Below, one piece after another: positions 7,524 through 13,336 of a DNA stretch of 13,336 nt. This DNA is from Desulfobacteraceae bacterium (lineage in GTDB: Bacteria > Desulfobacterota > Desulfobacteria > Desulfobacterales > SURF-15), in contig QZKK01000089.1 in assembly GCA_003599475.1 (NCBI GenBank), positions 1 to 13,336 on the forward strand, written 5' to 3'. Each line of letters opens with the position of its first letter. The stretch's first letter is position 1. The position numbers and the translations under genes are program-made. Under the pieces are notes generated by a model. The model ran no database searches and had not been told where the DNA came from. It saw only the letters and a program-made list of their open reading frames with translations.

Positions 7524-8825
7524 ATGAAACCGAACCGATCGATCTCCACCGTATTTTTTATCGCGATTCTTTGCGCCGCCGTCGTGCTCTTTAATGCGCC
7601 GGCACAGGCGGCAGACCCTGCAACGGTCAGAATCGGGGTTCTCTATCCGATGACCGGAGGGGCGGCCCAGGCGGGCTGGGACAATAAGCAGGCCATGGAA
7701 CTGGCCATGGAAATCATCAATACCACCAAGCACAAGGGGCTGGGAATCCCCCTGGCGGACACGGAAGGTCTTCCCAACTTCGGGGGGGCCAAAGTCGAAG
7801 TGGTGCTTGCCGATCACCAGGGAAAGCCGGATGTCGGTCTGGGAGAAGCCGAGCGTTTGATTACACAGGAAAACGTTTCGGTCCTTTTCGGCGCCTATCA
7901 CAGCAACGTGACTCTGACCGCAAGCCAGGTGGCCGAAAGAAAGCAGTTTCCCTTCTACAATGCAGAATCTTCTTCTCCGAACCTGACGAAGCGGGGATTC
8001 AAATGGTTTTTCCGCACCTCGCCCCACGATGACACCTTCTCGGATGCGATGGTGCAATGCCTGAAGGAGATGGAAAAATCCGGTGCCAAAATCAAGACAG
8101 CGGCCATGCTCCATGAAGACACCCTGTACGGCAAAGACAGCGGCCGGATCGAAAAGGAGCTCTGTGAAAAAGCCGGATACAAGGTGCTGGGGGTCATCCC
8201 CTATCGCCGGTCCGCCACCAGCCTGACATCGGAAGTGCAGAAGCTGAAATCGCTCAATCCCGACGTGTTTTTCCCCACCTCCTATGCCGTCGATGCCATC
8301 CTTCTGACCAAAACCATGAAGGATCTGGACTTCAACCCTCCGGTTGTCATGGCGCAGAACTCGGGGCATACGGACTCTTCTTTCTCCGAGACCCTGGGGG
8401 CCTCCATGGTAGAGGGGATCTGCAGCCGGAACGCCTTTTCCCCCGACCTGATGGAGAAGATCCCGGCCCTTAAAAAAATCAACGAGCTTTTCAAAGAGAA
8501 AACCAAGGCTGCCGGAAAGGAGAGGGATATCTCGGATACCTCGGTGCGCTGCTTCCAGGGATTCATGGCGCTGGCCGAAGCCTTGAGCCGGGCCAAGTCG
8601 TTGAAGCCGGAAGACATCCGACAGGCGATCATCGAGACCGATCTCAAGTCGGAGCAGTTGGTGGTTCCCTGGCGAGGAATCAAATTCGATCAGGAGGGGC
8701 AGAATATGTACGGCGATGCGGTCGTGGTTCAGTATCAGGGCGGAAAGATGTATACGGTCTACCCGACCCGGTTTGCCGCCAAAAAGCTGCTCTATCCCAT
8801 TCCCAAATGGTCTGAAAGAAAGTAA
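7524..8825 (+). CDS. Periplasmic substrate-binding protein, branched-chain amino acid (HAAT) type
   Basis: 433 aa, Leu/Ile/Val-binding-protein-like (Peripla_BP_6) receptor of the ABC importer encoded downstream. The N-terminus is a Sec signal peptide: MKPNR, a hydrophobic core through residue 23, then APAQA with likely cleavage after Ala29 (AQA|AD). No lipobox is seen, so it should be soluble in the periplasm. The mature protein begins TVRIGVLYPMTGGAAQAGWDN, typical of the family, and includes SVLFGAYHSNVTL and FKWFFRTSPHDD. The start is set by AAGGAGG at 7511-7517. It sits after pxpC and before livH, so the ligand is plausibly the substrate of the enzymes upstream (an amide, lactam or amino-acid derivative). 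HAAT receptors bind diverse ligands, so leucine-type specificity should not be assumed. Confidence 0.92.
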   Translation: MKPNRSISTVFFIAILCAAVVLFNAPAQAADPATVRIGVLYPMTGGAAQAGWDNKQAMELAMEIINTTKHKGLGIPLADTEGLPNFGGAKVEVVLADHQGKPDVGLGEAERLITQENVSVLFGAYHSNVTLTASQVAERKQFPFYNAESSSPNLTKRGFKWFFRTSPHDDTFSDAMVQCLKEMEKSGAKIKTAAMLHEDTLYGKDSGRIEKELCEKAGYKVLGVIPYRRSATSLTSEVQKLKSLNPDVFFPTSYAVDAILLTKTMKDLDFNPPVVMAQNSGHTDSSFSETLGASMVEGICSRNAFSPDLMEKIPALKKINELFKEKTKAAGKERDISDTSVRCFQGFMALAEALSRAKSLKPEDIRQAIIETDLKSEQLVVPWRGIKFDQEGQNMYGDAVVVQYQGGKMYTVYPTRFAAKKLLYPIPKWSERK

Positions 8826-8833
8826 CCGAAAAA

Positions 8834-8998
8834 GTGTTCAGGGTTCAGCGTTCAGTGTTCAGGGACTGCGGGACTCCTCCGCGCTCTGCCGGGATGGGCC
8901 CCCATTGCGGCCAGAGGCCATTAAAACTGGAGGCCCAAGCGCCAGCAGCCCGGCTGAATCCCGCTGGGGCGGGAAACACTGAACACTGAACACTGAAA
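8834..8998 (+). repeat. Inverted heptamer arrays flanking a GC-rich spacer
   Basis: Four heptamers ending in GTTCA (8834-8861) face three perfect CACTGAA units (8977-8997) in opposite orientation. TTCAGTGTTCAG at 8851-8862 is the exact reverse complement of CTGAACACTGAA at 8979-8990 and again at 8986-8997. Between them lies a GC-rich segment (about 8863-8974) with short internal dyads such as CAGCCCGGCTG and CCCGCTGGGGCGGG. The unit fills most of the 204-base gap between the binding-protein gene and livH. No T-run follows, so it is not a classical terminator. Confidence 0.75.
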
Positions 8999-9029
8999 CC
9001 TCTCATACCTCTCATATGAGGATCGGACT

Positions 9030-9899
9030 ATGCTCAGTGCGGATATTCTCATCCAGACAATCGTCAGCGGCCTGCTGATGGGCTGCCTCTATGCCCTGAT
9101 CGCCGTCGGACTCTGCATGATCTGGGGGCTGATGGAAATCGTCAACTTCGCCCACGGAGATATGATGATGCACAGCATGTACTTTGCCTTCTGGCTGTGG
9201 GCGCTTTTCAGCATCGATCCTCTCGTATCGATGCCTCTGATCCTGATTCTGCTCTTTGCAGCGGGGGTTCTCGTCTACTTTGTCATCATCAAACGGGTTC
9301 TGAAGGCCCCCATGCTGGCACAGATCCTGTCCACCTTCGGGTTGAGCATCTTTATCCGGTACCTTGCCCAGTATCTCTACACGCCCGATACGCGCATGGT
9401 CCAGGAGCCGTGGCTGGAGGGAAGAATCGATATCGCCGGCATCTTCATCGGGGTTCCCCAGCTTGCAGCGAGCATCGTCTCGGTGGCTGCGTTTTTCCTG
9501 CTGTACCAGTTCATCCACCGGACGGAGATGGGAGGCGCGCTGCTGGCCGTCAGCGAGGATCGGGAAGCGGCTTCCCTCATGGGAATCAACAGCGATCGGA
9601 TGTTTGCCCTCGGATGGGGCATCGGCGCCGCCTGCCTGGGCGTTTCCGGGGCCATGATGGCAAATTTCTACCCCATCACCCCTGAAGTCGGACTGCTGTT
9701 CAGCCTGATCGCCTATGTTGCGGTGGCCCTGGGTGGATTCGGAAGCATTGTCGGTGCTTTTATCGGGGGGGTGACCATCGGTCTGGTGGAATCGTTGTCC
9801 GGTGTTCTGGTGGCCCCCGCATTCAAATACCTGTTTGTCTTTGCGGTCTATCTGCTGGTGGTCTTCATCCGGCCGCAAGGGTTATGGGGAAGATACTGA
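9030..9899 (+). CDS. livH: Branched-chain amino acid-type ABC transporter permease LivH
   Basis: 289 aa inner-membrane permease of the HAAT importer, usual length. It has repeated long hydrophobic segments and the family motif IWGLMEIVNFAHGD (NFAHGD at 39-44). It also has ALLAVSEDREAASLMGIN, the EAA-like loop that contacts the ATPase, and a C-terminal VVFIRPQGLWGRY typical of LivH. The start has a GAGGA Shine-Dalgarno at 9015-9019, in the GAGGATCGG stretch. It should pair with LivM to form the channel. It is separated from livM by 330 bases, whereas these genes are normally a few bases apart or overlapping. Confidence 0.94.
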   Translation: MLSADILIQTIVSGLLMGCLYALIAVGLCMIWGLMEIVNFAHGDMMMHSMYFAFWLWALFSIDPLVSMPLILILLFAAGVLVYFVIIKRVLKAPMLAQILSTFGLSIFIRYLAQYLYTPDTRMVQEPWLEGRIDIAGIFIGVPQLAASIVSVAAFFLLYQFIHRTEMGGALLAVSEDREAASLMGINSDRMFALGWGIGAACLGVSGAMMANFYPITPEVGLLFSLIAYVAVALGGFGSIVGAFIGGVTIGLVESLSGVLVAPAFKYLFVFAVYLLVVFIRPQGLWGRY

Positions 9900-10229
9900 C
9901 GACCTTAAATCCGAAAAAAATGAATCCGAAATCCGAAACAATATTCAAAATTCCAAATGTTCAAAATTCAAAATAAAAACCAGGGGGTCGGGTACGTGGT
10001 CTTCCGTTTTGGAGATTCATATTTGATCATTCGAATTTGTCCTTTCGACTTGGCTCAGGATGGTGAGCCGATCGAACCATTTCGCATTTCGACCTGCCCG
10101 CCAACGCCATGGAAGGTCGATCCATCTATGATCGCCCCAGGCTATGGCAGGCGGGTATTCGAATTTCGGATTTGAAAACACCCACGTAAGTCCTTCGGGC
10201 TTCGATCGGAAGGCACAGGGGGGAAAACT
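9900..10229 (+). repeat. 330-base livH-livM spacer filled with repeats
   Basis: No gene is supported here. From 9905 to about 9979 the DNA is AT-rich heptamer-like repeat: AATCCGA-type units, then TTCAAAA at 9960-9966 and 9967-9973. From 10029 to 10166 there is a palindromic element, listed separately. The remainder (10167-10229) leads to the livM ribosome binding site AGGGGGG. Short translations through the region are low-complexity and match no family. Confidence 0.8.
10029..10166 (+). repeat. REP-like composite palindromic element bounded by direct repeats
   Basis: ATTCGAATTT occurs at both ends (10029-10038 and 10157-10166). Inside are two dyads. The first is TTCGA/TCGAA with GGCTCA/TGAGCC (10044-10076, loop GGATGG). 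The second is CCCGCC...GCCAT (10097-10110) pairing with ATGGC...GGCGGG (10144-10155). The first matches my recollection of a widespread intergenic repeat whose chance translation reads FDLAQDGEPIEPF. The size and structure fit a REP/MITE-like non-autonomous element. No transposase is in the window. Confidence 0.7.
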
Positions 10230-11264
10230 GTGAAAAGATCTCGGATTATCCTTCTGGCGGCCGGCATTGCCGCCGCCATCGCCTACCCGCACATCTTCAG
10301 CCTCCCGTTTCCGCGTCATCTGATGATCATGGTCTTTGTCTTTGCGACTTTGGGCTCGGCGTGGAATCTGATCGGAGGCTATGCCGGGCAGGTATCGCTC
10401 GGCCATGCCGTATTTTTCGGCCTGGGAGCCTATACTTCCACGCTGCTTCTGATGAAAGCCGGCGTCAACCCCTGGATCGGGCTCCTTGCCGGGGTCGTCA
10501 TCTCTTCGATCGTCGCCCTGATCATCGGGTATCCCTGTTTCAAACTGGGAGGGCACTACTTTGCCATTGCCACCATCGCGGTAGGGGAGATGTTTCAGCA
10601 CGCCTGGCTGAACTGGGATTTTGCGGGTTCGGCAATCGGGTTGAATCTTCCCATCCTGGAAGAGGGAGTTGTCAATTTTCAGTTCCATGCGACGAAACTC
10701 CCTTATTACTATATCTCTCTTTGCATGGCCGGGGTTGCGGTCCTGACCGGCTACATCGTTGATCGATCCAAAATCGGCTACTACTTCCGGGCCATCAAAG
10801 GGGATCAGGACGCCGCCCGGAGCCTCGGCATCAGCCACACAAAATACAAGGCCTATGCCATGGTGCTCAGCGCCTCCTTGACATCGATCGCCGGGTCCTT
10901 CTACGCACAGTACATCCTGTTTATTGACCCGGACAGCGTGTTTCCGCTGATGCTTTCCATCAACATGTGTCTGATGGCGACACTGGGAGGGCTCGCCACG
11001 GTCTGGGGCCCCGTCATCGGAGCCTTTATCCTGATTCCCATATCGGAATTTACGCGCATTTATATGGGAGGCGGCGGAACCGGCATCGACATCATGGTTT
11101 ACGGGCTCTTGATCATTCTCATCTGTCTGTTCCAGCCGAGCGGCATCATCGGCATCTTCGAGCAGTTTCGGAAGAAAAGGGAGAACCCCTATGGCATTAC
11201 TGGAGCTCCGGCAGGTCACCAAAAGGTTCTTGGGCATCACGGCCAATCAGGACATCAGCTTTGA
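10230..11264 (+). CDS. livM: Branched-chain amino acid-type ABC transporter permease LivM
   Basis: 344 aa second permease subunit of the importer. The family motif GGYAGQVSLGHA is at residues 49-60, followed by FFGLGAYTS. Further typical elements are CFKLGGHYFAIATIAVGEM, the EAA-like loop AIKGDQDAARSLGI and LGGLATVWGPVIGAF. It starts with GTG at 10230 behind AGGGGGG, a good Shine-Dalgarno. The reading frame runs 74 bases into livG, adding about 24 residues (after FRKKRENP) that look unlike a normal LivM tail. The real function should not depend on them. Either this is a genuine long overlap or the original stop codon was lost. Confidence 0.93.
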   Translation: MKRSRIILLAAGIAAAIAYPHIFSLPFPRHLMIMVFVFATLGSAWNLIGGYAGQVSLGHAVFFGLGAYTSTLLLMKAGVNPWIGLLAGVVISSIVALIIGYPCFKLGGHYFAIATIAVGEMFQHAWLNWDFAGSAIGLNLPILEEGVVNFQFHATKLPYYYISLCMAGVAVLTGYIVDRSKIGYYFRAIKGDQDAARSLGISHTKYKAYAMVLSASLTSIAGSFYAQYILFIDPDSVFPLMLSINMCLMATLGGLATVWGPVIGAFILIPISEFTRIYMGGGGTGIDIMVYGLLIILICLFQPSGIIGIFEQFRKKRENPYGITGAPAGHQKVLGHHGQSGHQL

Positions 11265-11922
11265 TGTCGAGAAAAGCGAGATCGTCGGCCTCATCGGTCC
11301 GAATGGGGCGGGAAAGACCACTCTGTTCAACTGCATTGCCGGTTTCTACCCCCCGAGCGGTGGGAGGATCGTCTTCAACGGAGAGGACATCACGGGGCTT
11401 CCGGCTGAAAAAGTCTGCCTCAAGGGAATCGCTCGGACGTTTCAGATCGTAAAGACGTTCAAAGAGCTGACCGCAACCGAAAACGTGATGGTCGGGGCCT
11501 TTTGCCGCACTCACAGCCCTGTCCAGGCAAAAAAAAAGGCCGAAGAGATCCTGGAGTTTGCCGGTCTGTACGACGTTCGGCACCAGGTGGCCGCAGGGCT
11601 GACCCTGGCTGCGAAAAAAAGGCTTGAGATCGCCAAGGCGATTGCCACCGGCCCCAAGCTGATTATGCTTGACGAGGCGATGGCCGGATTGAACCAGAGC
11701 GAAACCAGGGATGCCGTGGAGCTGATCAAAAACATACGGGGAAGCGGTTTGACCGTTCTTCTCGTCGAGCATGTGATGGAGGTGGTGATGCCCATTTCCG
11801 ACCGCGTCGTCGTGCTCGATTACGGGGTAAAGATCGCCGAAGATACGCCGGAGAATATCGTTCGGAATCCAACGGTAATAAAAGCATATCTGGGGGACAA
11901 GGCTCATGTTGAAAGTCGATAA
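11191..11922 (+). CDS. livG: Branched-chain amino acid-type ABC transporter ATP-binding protein LivG
   Basis: 243 aa cytoplasmic ATPase, one of two that power the importer. Walker A GPNGAGKTT is at residues 36-44 and Walker B LIMLDE at 157-162, followed by AMAGLN in the D-loop position. The switch His is in LLVEHVMEVVM. The ABC signature is degenerate: LTLAAKKRLEIAKAI in place of LSGGQ, a deviation that LivG homologues often show. The C-terminal VRNPTVIKAYLGD is typical LivG. An AGGGAG Shine-Dalgarno precedes the ATG. The start lies within livM (74-base overlap), and the end overlaps livF by 17 bases, suggesting translational coupling. Confidence 0.94.
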   Translation: MALLELRQVTKRFLGITANQDISFDVEKSEIVGLIGPNGAGKTTLFNCIAGFYPPSGGRIVFNGEDITGLPAEKVCLKGIARTFQIVKTFKELTATENVMVGAFCRTHSPVQAKKKAEEILEFAGLYDVRHQVAAGLTLAAKKRLEIAKAIATGPKLIMLDEAMAGLNQSETRDAVELIKNIRGSGLTVLLVEHVMEVVMPISDRVVVLDYGVKIAEDTPENIVRNPTVIKAYLGDKAHVESR

Positions 11923-12610
11923 GATCCAGGCTTCCTATGACGACGTCCCGGCGCTGCACGATGTCTCTTTCGAGATCCAAGAGGGCAGGATCGTCTCCAT
12001 CGTCGGATCAAACGGAGCAGGCAAAAGCACCATCCTGAAGTCGATTTCCGGTCTGGTGCGGATCGGTTCCGGCGCCATCGAATTCAACGGAATGCGCCTG
12101 GATCGGATGCCGCCCCACAAGGTTGTCGAGTGCGGGATTGCACATGTACCGGAGGGGAGGCGGCTCTTTGCGCGCCTGAGCGTGCAGAAGAACCTGATGC
12201 TGGGAGCGTTCACTCAGAAATCTCAGGATATTCGTGAGAAGACGCTGAAGAGGATCTTTGCCTTTTTCCCGCGGCTCAAGGAGCGGGAAAATCAAATCGC
12301 AGGAACACTCAGCGGGGGCGAGCAGCAGATGCTGGCCATTGCGCGGGGCTTGATGCTCGAGCCGAAACTCCTCATGCTGGATGAGCCCTCTCTGGGGATC
12401 ATGCCGAAGCTTTGCAGCGAGATCTACGAATTCATCAAAGAGATCAACCGCGAAGGGTTGACCGTGCTTCTGGTTGAACAGAATGTGCAGGAGGCGCTTC
12501 GCCTCGCCCATTACGGGTATGTCATTCAGACCGGCCGGGTGGTCGCGGAGGGAACAGGAGAGAAGCTGCTCGGTTCGGAAAGCGTTCAAAAGGCTTTTTT
12601 AGGCCTCTGA
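11906..12610 (+). CDS. livF: Branched-chain amino acid-type ABC transporter ATP-binding protein LivF
   Basis: 234 aa, the second ATPase of the importer, normal LivF length. Walker A GSNGAGKST is at residues 34-42, signature LSGGEQQ at 135-141, Walker B LLMLDE at 155-160 followed by PSLGIMPK, and the switch region LLVEQN. The characteristic LivF phrase VPEGRRLFARLSVQKNL is present. The ATG lies 17 bases inside livG, with a G-rich TGGGGGACAAGG upstream. It is the last gene of the rightward series; only heptamer repeats separate it from the convergent fabH fragment. Confidence 0.95.
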   Translation: MLKVDKIQASYDDVPALHDVSFEIQEGRIVSIVGSNGAGKSTILKSISGLVRIGSGAIEFNGMRLDRMPPHKVVECGIAHVPEGRRLFARLSVQKNLMLGAFTQKSQDIREKTLKRIFAFFPRLKERENQIAGTLSGGEQQMLAIARGLMLEPKLLMLDEPSLGIMPKLCSEIYEFIKEINREGLTVLLVEQNVQEALRLAHYGYVIQTGRVVAEGTGEKLLGSESVQKAFLGL

Positions 12611-12616
12611 GCGAGT

Positions 12617-12651
12617 GCGTTCAGCGTTCAGCGTTCAGTGTTCAGCGTTCA
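12617..12651 (+). repeat. GCGTTCA heptamer array
   Basis: Five consecutive heptamers, four GCGTTCA and one GTGTTCA, lie directly after the livF stop. This is the most regular array in the window. No hairpin with a T-run was found in this convergent gap, so the terminator for the importer operon is not evident. Confidence 0.9.
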
Positions 12652-12703
12652 GTTCGGCTTCTTCTCTGCAGTTTCTGATTCGATCTAACTGGCCGCTTCA
12701 GCC

Positions 12704-12724
12704 ATCCAGAATCCAGCATCCAGC
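12704..12724 (+). repeat. ATCCAGC heptamer triplet
   Basis: ATCCAGA, ATCCAGC and ATCCAGC form an exact tandem triplet ending ten bases beyond the fabH stop codon on the opposite strand. It is a second, differently worded heptamer array in the same 123-base gap. Confidence 0.85.
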
Positions 12725-12733
12725 GGGCATCCA

Positions 12734-13318
12734 TCAGCTCATCGCCCATTCCAGGAGGATGCCCCCCCAGGTAAAACCGGCTCCGAATGCAGAAAGAAGG
12801 ATGATGTCTCCAGACTTCATCTGCTTGTTTCGGTAAGCCTCGGAAATGGCAAGCGGGATCGTTGCCGCAGTCGTATTTCCATATTTATCGATATTGACGA
12901 CGACCTGTCTCGAATCCAGCCCCAGTTTCTGGGCGACGGAATAGATGATTCGGGAGTTCGCCTGATGCGGGATGTACAAGCGGATATCTTCTTTTTTCAA
13001 CCGGTTTTTTTCCATGAGATCTGTCGAAACCTGGGTAAGTCCTGCAATGGCATACTTGTATACGGTTTTCCCTTCCTGGTAAAGAAAATGGAGTTTTCGA
13101 TCCACCGTCTCATGGGAGGCGGGGAAGAGGCTGCCCCCGCCGGGTATGTTCAGGAACTTATCCCCGGAACCGTCCAGGTGTATCGAGAAATCGATGATGC
13201 CTCGGCCGTTTGATTGGGAAGGCTCCAGCAGAACCGCGCCTGCGGCATCCCCGAAGAGAATACAGGTGTTCCGGTCTTCATAGTTGGTAATCGCGCTCAT
13301 TTTATCGGCGCCCACAAC
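12734..13318 (-). CDS. fabH: 3-oxoacyl-ACP synthase III-type protein, C-terminal part
   Basis: 194 residues of the C-terminal part of a KASIII (FabH) thiolase-fold enzyme, which condenses acetyl-CoA with malonyl-ACP to start fatty acid synthesis. The visible part begins VVGADKMSAI and has ILFGDAAGAVLLE, IPHQAN with the catalytic His, and NIDKYGNTTAATIP with the catalytic Asn. It ends in AFGAGFTWGGILLEW. The catalytic Cys and the N-terminus lie beyond the contig end. The frame continues to 13333, but its first five residues there (MLFRS) are translated sequencing adapter and must be dropped. It runs convergent to livF. FabH-like ketosynthases in secondary metabolism share these motifs, so housekeeping fabH is likely but not proven. 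Confidence 0.93.
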   Translation of the reverse strand, partial: VVGADKMSAITNYEDRNTCILFGDAAGAVLLEPSQSNGRGIIDFSIHLDGSGDKFLNIPGGGSLFPASHETVDRKLHFLYQEGKTVYKYAIAGLTQVSTDLMEKNRLKKEDIRLYIPHQANSRIIYSVAQKLGLDSRQVVVNIDKYGNTTAATIPLAISEAYRNKQMKSGDIILLSAFGAGFTWGGILLEWAMS

Positions 13319-13336
13319 AGATCGGAAGAGCACACG
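13319..13336. other. Illumina TruSeq adapter remnant (artefact)
   Basis: The final 18 bases, AGATCGGAAGAGCACACG, are identical to the start of the standard Illumina TruSeq read-1 adapter. They are not genomic. Translation on the minus strand gives the spurious start MLFRS for the fabH fragment. Confidence 0.97.

Noticed and set aside
9012..9878. 288-aa minus-strand frame opposite livH
   Set aside because: Composition rich in D, H, Q and P is typical of an antisense shadow of a membrane protein gene; LivH on the plus strand has all family motifs.
10017..11246. 409-aa minus-strand open frame opposite livM
   Set aside because: It is highly charged, has no family resemblance, and covers a clear LivM plus a repeat-filled gap; it reflects GC-rich codon usage on the coding strand.

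Overview
The window is one contig of about 55-60% GC (estimated by eye) from a bacterium. The 3' end of its 23S rRNA, its 5S rRNA and the style of its intergenic repeats suggest a Desulfobacterota (Deltaproteobacteria) member. That placement is an inference from general resemblance, not a search result. The left edge breaks inside an rRNA operon, a common assembly break point. The right edge ends in 18 bases identical to the Illumina TruSeq adapter, so the last bases are artefact.

Layout: (1) 1-623, end of an rRNA operon: 23S 3' end, 5S, and a strong intrinsic terminator. (2) 624-787, heptamer repeats and a probable promoter. (3) 788-4685, hyuA and hyuB, the two subunits of a hydantoinase/oxoprolinase-family enzyme. 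(4) 4686-4834, a gap with a second probable promoter. (5) 4835-7432, pxpA, pxpB and pxpC, homologues of the three-subunit bacterial ATP-dependent 5-oxoprolinase. (6) 7524-12610, a complete branched-chain-amino-acid-type (HAAT) ABC importer: periplasmic binding protein, two permeases (LivH, LivM), two ATPases (LivG, LivF). (7) 12734-13318, the C-terminal two thirds of a fabH-type 3-oxoacyl-ACP synthase on the minus strand, convergent with the importer.

Regions 3-6 all read rightwards and look like one functional unit: import of a small amide, lactam or imide, followed by ATP-driven ring opening. Two independent families of ATP-dependent cyclic-amide-opening enzymes sit side by side. PxpA and PxpB also depart from the family consensus in conserved motifs, so the substrate may not be plain 5-oxoproline. 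No transcriptional regulator is present in the window.

Most larger gaps contain short tandem arrays with a strict 7-base period but different unit sequences. One array forms the last codons of pxpB. Two others, in the same register, supply the sequence directly before the start codons of hyuA and pxpC. The gaps between the binding protein and livH, and between livH and livM, hold palindromic repeat elements that may tune expression within the importer operon.
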